Counted from the stretch's first letter, positions 1 through 6,187 are shown. The stretch is DNA of 8,224 nucleotides from an uncultured Chitinophagaceae bacterium (GCA_934502905.1 CAKSVK010000155.1:1-8224); one strand, 5' to 3'. Numbers and translations: made by a program. Notes: generated by a model not told the origin, from the sequence alone.

Positions 1-1
1 G

Positions 2-1570
2 ATCATCATTACATGCATCCAGATAGGGTTGCTGCTCGTAGAAACCGCATTGCGGTTTTATTTCTCTTTTATAACAGCATGGCTGGGTCAAACGGTGGTG
101 AAAGATATCCGCAGCTCGGTATACAAAAAAGTGCTTCATCTCAACCTTTCGCAGTTTGATAAAACGCCTATCGGTACACTTACAACCCGCACTATCAACG
201 ATATTGAAGCGGTAAACGATATTTTTTCGGAGGGACTGATCTCTATTATTGCCGACCTGCTGGCGATCGTGGCCATACTGACCGTAATGTTCATAACAGA
301 CTGGAAGCTTACCCTGATCTGCCTTTTGATCCTGCCGGCATTGGTGATCGTTACGCGGTGGTTCAGGAACAGCGTTAATATTTCGTTTCAGCGGGTGAGG
401 AATGCTGTAGCGCACCTGAATGCATTTGTGCAGGAGCATATTACCGGCATGTCTATTGTACAGGCTTTTGCGGCGGAAGACAGGGAATATGCCAAGTTTA
501 AAAAAATAAACAGGGAACACAGAAATGCAAACATCCGTGCAATTTTTGCTTATTCGGTATTTTTTCCTTTTGTGGAGATCATGCTGGCCATCGCGATGAG
601 CCTGATGATCTGGTGGAGCGCCAAAGGAGCTATTGCCGGGGAAGCGACGGTAGGGACCATGATTGCGTTTTTGCTGTACCTGAACCTCCTGTTTCGTCCG
701 TTACGCTTCATTGCCGATAAGTTCAATGTTCTCCAGATGGGTATGGTGGCCAGCGAGCGGATCTTTAAGGTGCTGGATAACGATGATACCATTGCCCAAA
801 ACGGCTCATACGCGCCGGAAAAAGTGAAAGGGAAGGTATCTTTTAAAAATGTATGGTTTGCCTACAACGCCGACAACTATGTCCTGAAAGATATCTCATT
901 TGACATTCAACCGGGGGAGAAGCTGGCTATTGTAGGGCATACGGGTAGCGGGAAAACCTCCATTATCAGTCTCATCAACAGGTTATACCATATACAAAAG
1001 GGAGCTATAGAAATTGATGATGTGAATATTGAAGATTACCGGCTGGATGCGCTGAGAAAGAGCATCGGGGTGGTGCTGCAGGATGTATTTCTTTTTTCGG
1101 GTTCCATCATGGAAAATGTGACCCTGAGAAATGAAGCGATCACAAGGGAAGAAGTGATACGTGCGGCCAAACTGATCGGCATGCATGACTTTATTATGAA
1201 GCTGCCAGGCAACTACGATTATAATGTGATGGAACGGGGCAGCACCCTGTCGCTTGGCCAGCGGCAGCTGTTGTCTTTCATAAGGGCTTTATTGTACAAT
1301 CCCGCCATTCTTATCCTGGACGAGGCCACCTCTTCTATCGACACCGAGAGTGAGCAACTGATACAACACGCGATCGATACACTGATCGAAGGCAGGACCT
1401 CCATTATCATCGCCCACCGCCTTTCAACCATCCGTAAGGCAAACAAGATCATGGTACTGGACCGTGGGGAAATAAAGGAAACCGGCACCCATGCGGAACT
1501 GCTGGAAAAGGAAGGATATTATGCCAAACTGTATGAAATGCAGTTTGCTGCGGTTTCCAAAGAAAGCTGA
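2..1570 (+). CDS. ABC exporter, fused permease and ATPase (5'-truncated by window edge)
   Basis: Half-transporter of the MsbA/LmrA/MdlB type: six-helix membrane domain followed by an ATPase, which dimerises in the inner membrane to export a lipid, drug or peptide. The frame is open to the left edge, so the real start lies upstream; about 60-70 residues including TM1 are missing against the usual ~580. Counting from the TTG at 29, helices TM3-TM6 lie near residues 72-92, 94-111, 171-198 and 209-226. The ATPase shows A-loop Tyr279, Walker A GHTGSGKT (303-310), Q-loop Gln351, signature LSLGQ (407-411), Walker B LILDEA with catalytic Glu (428-433) and the switch His463. The LSLGQ variant of LSGGQ is conservative and all catalytic residues are present, so it should be active. 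The substrate cannot be told from sequence. It appears to be the last gene of its unit, since a repeat and an RNA gene follow. Confidence 0.95.
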   Translation: MIITCIQIGLLLVETALRFYFSFITAWLGQTVVKDIRSSVYKKVLHLNLSQFDKTPIGTLTTRTINDIEAVNDIFSEGLISIIADLLAIVAILTVMFITDWKLTLICLLILPALVIVTRWFRNSVNISFQRVRNAVAHLNAFVQEHITGMSIVQAFAAEDREYAKFKKINREHRNANIRAIFAYSVFFPFVEIMLAIAMSLMIWWSAKGAIAGEATVGTMIAFLLYLNLLFRPLRFIADKFNVLQMGMVASERIFKVLDNDDTIAQNGSYAPEKVKGKVSFKNVWFAYNADNYVLKDISFDIQPGEKLAIVGHTGSGKTSIISLINRLYHIQKGAIEIDDVNIEDYRLDALRKSIGVVLQDVFLFSGSIMENVTLRNEAITREEVIRAAKLIGMHDFIMKLPGNYDYNVMERGSTLSLGQRQLLSFIRALLYNPAILILDEATSSIDTESEQLIQHAIDTLIEGRTSIIIAHRLSTIRKANKIMVLDRGEIKETGTHAELLEKEGYYAKLYEMQFAAVSKES

Positions 1571-1589
1571 GTTCCACGTCGGGTATGAT

Positions 1590-1759
1590 CGTCATTTCGA
1601 CCGGACCAACACGAAGACTATAATAAAATCACTCTTTTGCGAGGGAGAACTTTTCTCACCCAAGGTAAATCCGCCCGACTTTTGCACTTTGCCCAACAGG
1701 TTCTCTCCCGCTGTAATATGTATTTAAATTAATACAGCCGGGGCGGGATCGAAATGACG
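1590..1759. repeat. Inverted-repeat (REP/MITE-like) intergenic element
   Basis: Perfect 11-bp terminal inverted repeats, CGTCATTTCGA at 1590-1600 and TCGAAATGACG at 1749-1759, bound a ~170-bp non-coding unit. Inside, a GCGAGGGAGAAC-like stretch near 1639-1650 faces a near-complement at 1700-1710, and GCTGTA/TACAGC arms (1710-1715, 1733-1738) can form another hairpin. GTCATTTCGACC-type ends with GGGAGAA-type interiors are, from memory, a common interspersed repeat style in Bacteroidota genomes; no database was consulted. It starts 19 bp after the ABC exporter stop and could fold in the transcript as a 3' stabiliser or terminator. There is no transposase, so it would be non-autonomous. The stretch that follows (1760-1870) shows no gene or structure I recognise. 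Confidence 0.6.
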
Positions 1760-1870
1760 GAGACGGGGCGATTGATTAGTAAATGTGGCTATACGAAAAC
1801 CTGAACTACACCCACCGTAGGTAAATGCACCCAAAAATACGTCCGCCTGCTGTTTCATTAAAAGATTTAT

Positions 1871-1878
1871 TATCTTTG
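1871..1878 (+). promoter_or_regulatory. Bacteroidota -7 promoter box for SRP RNA
   Basis: TATCTTTG is an exact match to the Bacteroidota primary-sigma -7 consensus TAnnTTTG. It ends 4 bp before the first base of the terminal stem of the SRP RNA (1883), the expected distance to a transcription start. No good -33 TTTG is visible; TGTTT at 1851-1855 is the nearest candidate. Confidence 0.75.
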
Positions 1879-1882
1879 CACC

Positions 1883-1980
1883 GGCAAGTCTTATACGACC
1901 AGCTCCTGCTGAACTCCCCCAGGACCGGAAGGTAGCAAGGGTAGGCGGTTGTAGCGGTGCGATGTAAGTAACTTGCCTTT
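1883..1980 (+). ncRNA. ffs: Signal recognition particle RNA (bacterial small type, 4.5S-like)
   Basis: RNA of the signal recognition particle; it binds Ffh and the receptor FtsY to deliver nascent membrane and secreted proteins to the translocon. The diagnostic helix-8 tip is intact: ACC-GGAA-GGT with the GGAA tetraloop at 1927-1930, AGG (1921-1923) opposite AGCA (1934-1937), the Ffh M-domain docking site. The ends pair as GGCAAGT (1883-1889) with ACTTGCC (1971-1977), closing a rod of about 95 nt, followed by TTTTT (1978-1982), which could end transcription. There is no Alu-domain extension, as in the short form outside Firmicutes. A -7 box sits immediately upstream and the transaldolase promoter immediately downstream. 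Boundaries are accurate to a few bases; the 3' end is the less certain. Confidence 0.9.
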
Positions 1981-1989
1981 TTATTTCTG

Positions 1990-1997
1990 TATATTTG
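1990..1997 (+). promoter_or_regulatory. -7 promoter box for the transaldolase gene
   Basis: TATATTTG matches TAnnTTTG exactly and lies 48 bp before the ATG at 2046, giving a predicted start near 2002-2004 and a ~43-nt leader. It falls just after the T-run that ends the SRP RNA, so the two genes have separate promoters. No clear -33 element is visible. Confidence 0.65.
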
Positions 1998-2045
1998 TTC
2001 TATTAATAGATAAACTAATAATTGCCAAAGCGAAAAAAACAAGCC

Positions 2046-2699
2046 ATGAAATTTTTTATTGATACAGCCAATCTGGCTCAAATTAAAGAAGCAAGCGAAT
2101 TAGGTATCCTGGACGGCGTTACGACCAATCCATCCCTGATGGCTAAAGAAGGCATCAAAGGAGAAGAAGGTATCAGGAATCATTATAAAACCATTTGTGA
2201 AATGGTAGATGGCGACATCAGCGCCGAAGTGCTTTCAACTGATTTTGACGGTATTGTAGCTGAAGGAAAAATCCTTGCTGCAATCCATCCCAATATTGTG
2301 GTTAAAGTGCCGATGATCAAAGACGGGGTAAAGGCACTAAAATGGTTCACAGACAACGGTATTAAAACCAATTGTACGCTGGTATTCTCCGCCGGTCAGG
2401 CAATTTTGGCTGCTAAAGCGGGGGCCACTTATGTTTCTCCTTTTGTTGGAAGAATTGATGACGGTAACTGGGATGGCATGGAATTGATCGGACAAATCGC
2501 CCAGATCTATTCTTTGCAGGGCTTTAAAACACAGATACTGGCAGCATCCATACGCAGTTCATTACATATTGTAAGGGCTGCTGAGCTGGGAGCAGATGTT
2601 TGTACCTGCCCGCTGGAACCCATCCTGGGACTGCTGAAGCATCCGTTAACAGATATCGGACTGGCGAAGTTCCTGGATGACGCAAAAAAAATGAAATAA
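2046..2699 (+). CDS. tal: Transaldolase, small TalC/FSA-type
   Basis: Cytosolic enzyme of the non-oxidative pentose phosphate pathway; moves a dihydroxyacetone unit from sedoheptulose 7-phosphate to glyceraldehyde 3-phosphate through a lysine Schiff base. The protein is 217 residues, the normal length of this subfamily. Visible are Asp6 (FIDTAN), TTNPS (26-30) and the Schiff-base Lys87 (VVKVPM). Fructose-6-phosphate aldolases of the same fold carry Gln59 and Tyr131 (E. coli FSA); here the matching residues are Glu61 (SAEV) and Phe133 (SPFVGR), which favours true transaldolase activity. I chose the ATG at 2046 over the upstream in-frame TTG at 2022, because MKFFIDTAN is the usual family start and the extra eight residues are basic leader-like sequence. 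It is monocistronic: own -7 box, and a terminator 35 bp after the stop. Confidence 0.95.
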   Translation: MKFFIDTANLAQIKEASELGILDGVTTNPSLMAKEGIKGEEGIRNHYKTICEMVDGDISAEVLSTDFDGIVAEGKILAAIHPNIVVKVPMIKDGVKALKWFTDNGIKTNCTLVFSAGQAILAAKAGATYVSPFVGRIDDGNWDGMELIGQIAQIYSLQGFKTQILAASIRSSLHIVRAAELGADVCTCPLEPILGLLKHPLTDIGLAKFLDDAKKMK

Positions 2700-2733
2700 T
2701 CGTTATACTCAATATATAACAGGATATTGAAAG

Positions 2734-2767
2734 AGGTTGTCTTTTACCATAAAGGCAACCTTTTTTT
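2734..2767 (+). terminator. Rho-independent terminator after transaldolase
   Basis: An 11-bp stem, AGGTTGTCTTT (2734-2744) with AAAGGCAACCT (2751-2761), has one G-U pair and a six-base loop. It runs straight into seven T residues (2761-2767). It follows the transaldolase stop by 34 bp. Confidence 0.9.
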
Positions 2768-2948
2768 GTCTTTGTTTTAACGGTACTCAACCTGCAGTCT
2801 CTATACACACGGTCATCCTTTCCACCACAACATCGTTGCGTTTTTGCGGCAGGAGGGTGGTCGTATCATTGATGAAGAACTTACTTCCTCCTGCTTGTTA
2901 TCCTGTAATTTTATATGGGGTCTGTATCCGGTGCAGGAAACTTCGTTG

Positions 2949-3575
2949 TTAAAATCCCTGACTTTCCCTGTTTTCGCTTAACAGGTCCCTGGTATCTTTT
3001 ACCAGCTTGTTAACTTCCGCCTTCTTTAAACCGTCATATACTCCTCTTACCCTGCCGTTTTTGTCCACCAGCGCAAAAAACTGGGTGTGCAGAAAATCTT
3101 CTTCAATATTGGCTGCATTATTTTTAGGATCGTCAATTACATAACTTTCCCTCGCAGATTTATATAATTGTGCCTTGTTGCCGGTTAAAAACCACCAGTT
3201 ATCTACATTGGCGCCCATTGAATCTGCATAAAACTTAAGCCGGTCTACCGTATCGTTCGTGGGGTCTACCGTATGCGACAGGATCATGAAATCTTTTTCA
3301 CCCTTCAGCTCATCGTACACCTTTTTCATGTTGGTGTTCATTTTGGGGCAAATCCCCTGGCAGGTTGTAAAAAAGTATTCTGCCACATATACTTTCCCGT
3401 CAACTCCTTTCTCAGAAACGGTTTCTCCATCCTGGCGGACGAAGCTGAAGGGCTGCACATTGCTCAAAACCGGCAACCGCGACCTGGAAGTATCAATGAT
3501 ATTCAATAAAAAAACATAAAACCCTCCCAGCAACGCTACGAAAAAGAGAAGGTAGATCCAGGCTTTCTTACTCAT
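2949..3575 (-). CDS. SCO1/SenC/PrrC-family copper chaperone, membrane-anchored
   Basis: Thioredoxin-fold protein facing the periplasm that delivers copper to, or reduces the cysteines of, the CuA site of cytochrome c oxidase. It has 208 residues. A hydrophobic segment at residues 6-25 after MSKK acts as an uncleaved anchor. The copper site is complete: Cys72 and Cys76 in CQGICP (CxxxCP) and the distal His163 in FLHTQFF. VDPTND (103-108) matches the family's conserved VDPxxD stretch. The ATG at 3573-3575 puts the anchor right at the N-terminus. No oxidase gene is in the window, so the oxidase partner is inferred. It is divergent from the MerC gene with a 123-bp spacer. Its -7 box is so close that the mRNA may be nearly leaderless. 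A purely thiol-redox role is the main alternative. Confidence 0.93.
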   Translation of the reverse strand: MSKKAWIYLLFFVALLGGFYVFLLNIIDTSRSRLPVLSNVQPFSFVRQDGETVSEKGVDGKVYVAEYFFTTCQGICPKMNTNMKKVYDELKGEKDFMILSHTVDPTNDTVDRLKFYADSMGANVDNWWFLTGNKAQLYKSARESYVIDDPKNNAANIEEDFLHTQFFALVDKNGRVRGVYDGLKKAEVNKLVKDTRDLLSENRESQGF

Positions 3576-3579
3576 ATCT

Positions 3580-3587
3580 CAAAGGTA
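3580..3587 (-). promoter_or_regulatory. -7 promoter box for the SCO gene
   Basis: On the minus strand the sequence reads TACCTTTG, an exact TAnnTTTG match, ending only 4 bases before the SCO start codon (3573-3575). The predicted transcription start is at or next to the A of ATG, implying a leaderless or near-leaderless mRNA. No -33 TTTG is seen at the expected distance, so the call rests on the -7 box alone. Confidence 0.5.
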
Positions 3588-3647
3588 CAACCCATCTCAT
3601 CCCTTTTGTGCAGCAGATAGGCTAAATTCCGTATGATTTATATCAAT

Positions 3648-3662
3648 TGCAACAAAGTTGCA
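3648..3662. promoter_or_regulatory. Perfect 15-bp dyad operator on the merC promoter (Fur-superfamily-like)
   Basis: TGCAAC-AAA-GTTGCA is a perfect inverted repeat with 6-bp arms and a 3-bp centre. It occupies roughly the -33 to -20 region of the promoter whose -7 box is at 3672-3679, so a bound protein would block RNA polymerase. The 15-bp length and the TGnnA-N5-TnnCA outline are shared with Fur/Zur boxes (TGATAATnATTATCA). A metal-responsive repressor is therefore an inference that suits the MerC gene downstream. The regulator is not encoded in this window. Confidence 0.55.
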
Positions 3663-3671
3663 TAAAATTCG

Positions 3672-3679
3672 TATATTTG
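3672..3679 (+). promoter_or_regulatory. -7 promoter box for the MerC gene
   Basis: TATATTTG is an exact TAnnTTTG match ending 19 bp before the ATG at 3699, giving a leader of about 14 nt. A possible -33 TTG at 3647-3649 overlaps the first arm of the dyad at 3648-3662, with a slightly long 22-bp spacer. Confidence 0.65.
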
Positions 3680-3698
3680 TCCCCCAAATTTTAACCGG

Positions 3699-4088
3699 AT
3701 GTTCAAAATCAACTATGATGCACTTGGAGTTACCGCTTCCGTGGCCTGCGCTATACATTGCGCAGTGTTGCCATTGATGATCAGCAGCTTGCCGGTATTG
3801 GGCATCAACATCATAAATAATTTCTATTTTGAATTGTTCATGATACTCCTGGCTTTTGCTATTGGTGTGTTTGCGCTTTACCACGGATATAAAAAACACC
3901 ATCATAAGTTGCTCCCCATTATATTGTTCAGCGGTGGTATTGCCTGCCTGTTGCTGAAGGAAGCATTTCACGATTATCATATATGGATCCTGATCCCTGC
4001 TGTCATTCTCATTGTTTCCGCCCACTACATTAATTACCGTTTTTGCAGGAAGGCCAATCATTGTCATACAAATGATTGTAACCATTAA
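3699..4088 (+). CDS. MerC-domain integral membrane protein (putative metal transport or binding)
   Basis: Small four-helix inner-membrane protein of 129 residues; MerC proteins were first known as Hg(II) carriers, but chromosomal Bacteroidota members are outside mer operons and are thought to handle other metals. The family signature is the CAIHCAVLP motif with Cys17, His20 and Cys21 in the first helix. Helices fall near residues 9-30, 42-62, 71-88 and 93-111. Between helices 2 and 3 is KKHHHK (65-70), and the tail carries a Cys/His cluster (Cys116, His121, Cys122, His123, Cys127, His129) that could bind metal in the cytosol. There is no merA, merT or merR nearby, so mercury resistance is unlikely. 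A promoter and a 15-bp dyad lie directly upstream, and a copper-chaperone gene is divergent. Zinc, copper or iron are the plausible ligands; the sequence does not decide. Confidence 0.88.
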   Translation: MFKINYDALGVTASVACAIHCAVLPLMISSLPVLGINIINNFYFELFMILLAFAIGVFALYHGYKKHHHKLLPIILFSGGIACLLLKEAFHDYHIWILIPAVILIVSAHYINYRFCRKANHCHTNDCNH

Positions 4089-4294
4089 ATCGGGTATACT
4101 AAAATTAATCATTTATATTAGCTGACAGTTTCCACAGGAACTGACGGGTGTATTCCAAATTGTCGCTCTGTACAAATTTTCCGGTTGGTGAGATACTGGC
4201 CCCTTAGGAGAAGTTACAGGCAGGAGCCTTTGCCCACCTGCAAAATTTGAAATACGCCTGACTGACTGTTTGATCCATTAATGATTTTTGCCGA
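4089..4294. other. Intergenic gap without a supported gene
   Basis: A 206-bp gap between the MerC gene and gntP. It contains a weak hairpin (CAGTTTCC 4126-4133 with GGAACTG 4137-4143, one bulge) without a following T-run, so it is not a convincing terminator. I see no exact -7 box for gntP; GATTTTTG at 4283-4290 is one mismatch from TAnnTTTG, but lies too close to the start codon to be persuasive. Short open frames exist on the minus strand but none has a start and context to support it. Confidence 0.5.
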
Positions 4295-5608
4295 ATGACG
4301 TTTATAATTATCGCCTCCTGCCTGCTGCTGCTTATATTACTGATCACCTGGGGTAAGTTCAATACGTTCCTGTCATTTCTTATTGTGTCTTTGCTTGGCG
4401 GCTGGTGGCTGGGAATACCGATGGATAAAATTGCGGGGGCTGTTGAAAAAGGTATGGGCGATACACTGGGTGCGCTTACAGGCGTGATCGTGATGGGCGC
4501 TATGCTGGGTAAGCTGGTAGCCGAAAGCGGGGCCGCGCAGCAGATCGCCACTTCCCTTATGAAGCGGGCAGGTACAAAATATATCCGCTGGGCATTGATG
4601 ATAACGGGTTTCATTATAGGCATACCCCTGTTCTATAATGTCGGTTTTGTGCTGATGGTCCCTTTGATCTTTACGATATCCTACCAGTATAAGCTACCCG
4701 CTGTTTATATCGGTATTCCCATGCTTTCTGCATTGTCTGTCACCCACGGGTACCTGCCACCGCATCCCGCGCCGGCAGCATTGGTGCAGCAGTTTAATGC
4801 AGATATGGGGCGGACCCTGTTGTACGGGCTGGTGGTGGCCACGCCGGCCATCATTATTGCAGGTCCCATTTTTGCCAAAACACTCAGGAATATAGAAGCG
4901 CACCCGCTTGCTACCTTCCGGCCGGCAGTTATTCCCGAGGAGAAGTTGCCAAGCCTGCAGAACAGTTTGCTGACTTCCCTGCTTCCTGTATTGCTGCTGA
5001 TCGCTACCGCCATATTGCCTTCTGTGTCGGATGCACCCGCGTTGAAAGGACAACTTGCATTTTGGGGCAACCCCATGATCGTTATGCTGGTGGCATTGCT
5101 GTTCGCCACTTTCAGTATTGGGAGGGGCACAGGTATGAGCATGAAAAAGATCATGGACACCTATGAAAGCGCGGTAAAAGACATCGCCATGATCTTATTG
5201 ATCATTGCAGGTGCGGGCGCCTTTAAAGAAGTGCTGACCGTGAGCGGTGTAAATAAGGAAATTGCAGACTCGCTGCAGGGGATCACCCTGCACCCGCTTA
5301 TCACCGCCTGGATAATTGCCGCTATCATAAGGGTATGCATAGGTTCGGCTACCGTGGCGGGACTGACCACTGCCGGCATTGTAGGCCCCCTGGTGATACA
5401 GAGCGGCGTAGACCCCAACCTGATGGTACTCTCCATCGGCGCCGGCAGCCTTATGTTCTCCCATGTAAATGACGGAGGCTTCTGGCTGTTCAAAGAATAC
5501 TTCAACCTCAGCATAAAAGATACCATACGATCATGGTCCGTTATGGAAACCATTGTCGCTATTGTAGGGCTTTGTGCCGTAATGCTGCTGAGCCTCGTAA
5601 TAGGATAG
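4295..5608 (+). CDS. GntP-family gluconate/organic-acid:H+ symporter
   Basis: Inner-membrane secondary transporter that takes up gluconate or a related small acid with protons; family members also carry fructuronate, D-serine or glycerate. It has 437 residues against ~440-450 for characterised members, and a dozen or so hydrophobic segments across its length. Family landmarks seen are GAMLGKLVAESGAA (68-81), GIPLFYNVGFVLMVPL (109-124), HGYLPPHPAP (151-160) and SHVNDGGFW (389-397). The ATG at 4295 begins right at the first helix. The five-codon frame ATG...TGA at 4281-4298 overlaps this start (ATGA), which could couple translation. The gene converges on a RidA-like gene with no spacer. RidA neighbours are known for GntP transporters in Bacteroidota, often with D-amino-acid or sugar-acid enzymes, so the substrate may not be gluconate. 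Confidence 0.92.
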   Translation: MTFIIIASCLLLLILLITWGKFNTFLSFLIVSLLGGWWLGIPMDKIAGAVEKGMGDTLGALTGVIVMGAMLGKLVAESGAAQQIATSLMKRAGTKYIRWALMITGFIIGIPLFYNVGFVLMVPLIFTISYQYKLPAVYIGIPMLSALSVTHGYLPPHPAPAALVQQFNADMGRTLLYGLVVATPAIIIAGPIFAKTLRNIEAHPLATFRPAVIPEEKLPSLQNSLLTSLLPVLLLIATAILPSVSDAPALKGQLAFWGNPMIVMLVALLFATFSIGRGTGMSMKKIMDTYESAVKDIAMILLIIAGAGAFKEVLTVSGVNKEIADSLQGITLHPLITAWIIAAIIRVCIGSATVAGLTTAGIVGPLVIQSGVDPNLMVLSIGAGSLMFSHVNDGGFWLFKEYFNLSIKDTIRSWSVMETIVAIVGLCAVMLLSLVIG

Positions 5609-6118
5609 TTATTCTACTTCTACGATCAGCTCAATTTCTACCGCAATGTTAGATGGAAGCGTGTTAACGCCCAGTGAGGTTCTGGCGTGTTTTCCTTTTT
5701 CACCAAATACATATACCCTCATGTCGGAGAAGCCATTGATCACAGCCGGCTGATCATAAAAATCGCTTTCACTGTTCACATAACCGTTCACTTTTACGAT
5801 ACGTTTCACTTTTGAAAGATCGCCCAGCTCCGCCTTTAACACGGAAAGCTGATCAATAGCAGTGATCTCGGCAGCCTTGTATCCCTGCTCAATAGTGAGG
5901 TCTTTACCCAGCTTGCCTTTTATATATTCCCCGTTCACAAGAGGACCTTTACCAGCCAGGAAAAGAAGGTTGCCTGTGCGGACAACATTTACATAGTTGG
6001 CTACAGGCTTGCTTACTTCCGAAAGCCTGATACCCTTTGCTGCCAGCTTTTCTTCAGGGGTCTGGGCGGCTGCCCGGACAGACATAAAAAGGATCCCGGC
6101 AAATAACATGTATTTCAT
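5609..6118 (-). CDS. Exported RidA/YjgF/YER057c/UK114-family protein
   Basis: RidA proteins hydrolyse reactive enamine/imine intermediates released by PLP enzymes; other subfamilies have different amidohydrolase-like or unknown roles. This 169-residue protein has an N-terminal hydrophobic segment ending in AAAQ (16-19) before TPEEKL, which reads as a signal peptide with cleavage near residue 18-19 and would place the protein in the periplasm. The mature ~150-residue domain resembles the longer RidA subgroup (YjgF_like_1) rather than the ~128-residue canonical RidA. The carboxylate-binding arginine is present at Arg146 (HARTSLGV), as is the Glu162 region (VEIELI). Its TAA abuts the gntP TAG. 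It is on the same strand as the downstream-reading response regulator, 69 bp after that gene's stop, so read-through from the signalling operon is possible. No clear promoter is seen in that gap. Confidence 0.9.
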   Translation of the reverse strand: MKYMLFAGILFMSVRAAAQTPEEKLAAKGIRLSEVSKPVANYVNVVRTGNLLFLAGKGPLVNGEYIKGKLGKDLTIEQGYKAAEITAIDQLSVLKAELGDLSKVKRIVKVNGYVNSESDFYDQPAVINGFSDMRVYVFGEKGKHARTSLGVNTLPSNIAVEIELIVEVE

Positions 6119-6187
6119 CTGCTATATAGTTTACTTGCCGCTAAAATAGCTAAACTTTACAAATGAAACGACCGGAACAGGAAGGAC

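Noticed and set aside
2022..2045. Upstream TTG start extending transaldolase by eight residues
   Set aside because: The ATG at 2046 gives the family-typical MKFFIDTAN start; the extension MPKRKKQA is not expected in this enzyme.
2849..2894. 8-bp inverted repeat GCAGGAGG/CCTCCTGC as a terminator for the SCO gene
   Set aside because: The loop is 30 bases and no T-run follows on the minus strand, so it does not look like an intrinsic terminator.
3699..4088. Mercury-resistance (mer) operon
   Set aside because: Only a MerC-type protein is present, with no merR, merT, merP or merA in the window; a chromosomal metal-handling role fits better.
3597..4112. 171-codon minus-strand frame over the MerC gene
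   Set aside because: It is antisense to a recognised MerC protein, its composition is unlike a folded protein, and it has no promoter; a shadow frame.
4089..4294. Possible riboswitch in the gntP leader
   Set aside because: I looked for conserved cores of the common classes (TPP, SAM, cobalamin) and saw none; only a weak bulged hairpin is present.
4204..4623. 139-codon minus-strand frame over the gntP start
   Set aside because: It overlaps the first helices of GntP in antisense, with no family resemblance; explained by the codon pattern of the real gene.
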